Origin: Actinomycetes bacterium
Lineage (GTDB): Bacteria; Actinomycetota; Actinomycetes; Actinomycetales; Cellulomonadaceae
DNA: 20,111 bases
Direction: 5' to 3'
NCBI GenBank assembly: GCA_023428465.1
Contig: JAEYXM010000205.1
Span: forward strand, 1-20,111
Shown here: positions 19,804 through 20,111 of the stretch, piece by piece
How the letters are laid out: each line of letters begins with the position of its first letter
How positions within the stretch are numbered: the stretch's first letter is position 1
Program-made: the position numbers and the translations under genes
The notes under the pieces: generated by a model
Databases searched by the model: none
What the model was told of the DNA's origin: nothing
The model's input: only the letters and a program-made list of their open reading frames with translations

Positions 19804-20111
19804 TCAGGAGGACTCGGGGGTGCTCGGCGGCTTCCGGGTGCTCGGTCGGGGTGTGGCCGATGCCACGCGGGGCGCCCGCGCGGTGGGCTTGGCCGGTGCG
19901 GCGGCGGGCTTCGGCGGTGTCGGCTTCGGGGCCACCTTCGGTGCCGCGGGCTTCGCAGCCGCGGTGGGCTTCGCGGCCGGTGCGGCGGCGGGCTTCGGAG
20001 CCGGCTTCTCGGCAGGCTCCTCGCTCGCCTCGGCCGCAGCCGGCGCGGGCTTCGCAGCCGACGTGCGCGACGCGGGCCGCGCGGCGCGAGGTGCCGGTGC
20101 CGGCGCCTCAG
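19804..20111 (-). CDS. infC: probable translation initiation factor IF-3, C-terminal tail only (5' end outside window)
   Basis: An open minus-strand frame of about 101 codons enters from the right edge and stops with TGA at 19804-19806. The visible part is a low-complexity tail rich in Ala, Pro and Lys, with many AKP/PKP units (for example EKPAPKPAAAPAAKPTAAAK), ending KPPSTPESS. No folded domain is visible. It is called infC because infC precedes rpmI-rplT in nearly all bacteria and because actinobacterial IF-3 often has a Pro/Ala-rich extension after its C-terminal domain. The long uninterrupted frame of matching composition supports real coding. The identification rests on position, not on conserved residues. 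Confidence 0.65.
   Translation of the reverse strand, partial: EAPAPAPRAARPASRTSAAKPAPAAAEASEEPAEKPAPKPAAAPAAKPTAAAKPAAPKVAPKPTPPKPAAAPAKPTARAPRVASATPRPSTRKPPSTPESS

Noticed and set aside
1..20111. CRISPR arrays, tRNAs, rRNAs, insertion sequences, phage or defence genes
   Set aside because: Scanned by eye on both strands; no repeat-spacer pattern, cloverleaf, transposase motif or integrase was seen.

Overview
The window is very GC-rich chromosomal DNA with many GTG starts and 1-4 base gene overlaps. Its gene order is typical of Actinobacteria (infC-rpmI-rplT-SpoU methylase, pheS-pheT, argCJBDFRG), and DtxR/IdeR-type iron boxes are present. A Micrococcales organism such as Cellulomonas or a relative fits best; this is inferred from gene order and protein character, not from a search. 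No tRNA, rRNA, CRISPR array, insertion sequence or phage gene was seen, and no stretch above 300 bases lacks a gene.

Layout, from right to left in the main direction of transcription. At 19093-20111 (minus) lie the C-terminal tail of a probable infC, then rpmI, rplT and, one base after rplT, a SpoU-family RNA methyltransferase (18186-19091). A small PspC-domain membrane protein (17828-18124) is on the plus strand and converges on the methylase across a hairpin terminator. Next on the minus strand are an RNA 2',3'-cyclic phosphodiesterase (16912-17583) and pheS-pheT (13107-16753).

A plus-strand quinone oxidoreductase (12071-13057) converges on pheT across a 17-bp perfect hairpin. Divergent from it is a minus-strand iron-siderophore uptake cluster: a siderophore-interacting flavoprotein, two FecCD permeases, an ATPase, and a binding lipoprotein that has its own iron box. 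Together these would bind a ferric siderophore outside the cell, import it with ATP, and release the iron by reduction in the cytoplasm. Iron boxes sit at the first gene and before the last.

The left third (1-6873) is the arginine operon argC-argJ-argB-argD-argF-argR-argG, with every junction overlapping by 1 or 4 bases. An AT-rich ARG-box-like operator and a possible leaderless promoter lie at the argC start. The enzymes convert acetylglutamyl phosphate to argininosuccinate, with ArgJ recycling the acetyl group, and the operon encodes its own repressor. argG runs off the left edge; argH would be expected beyond it.

I saw no clearly new system. The points most worth a second look are an altered carbamoyl-phosphate loop in ArgF, an E. 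coli-like (long-form) ArgG inside an actinobacterial operon, the placement of the iron boxes, a low-complexity insertion in the phosphodiesterase, and hairpin-rich leaders before pheS and rpmI.
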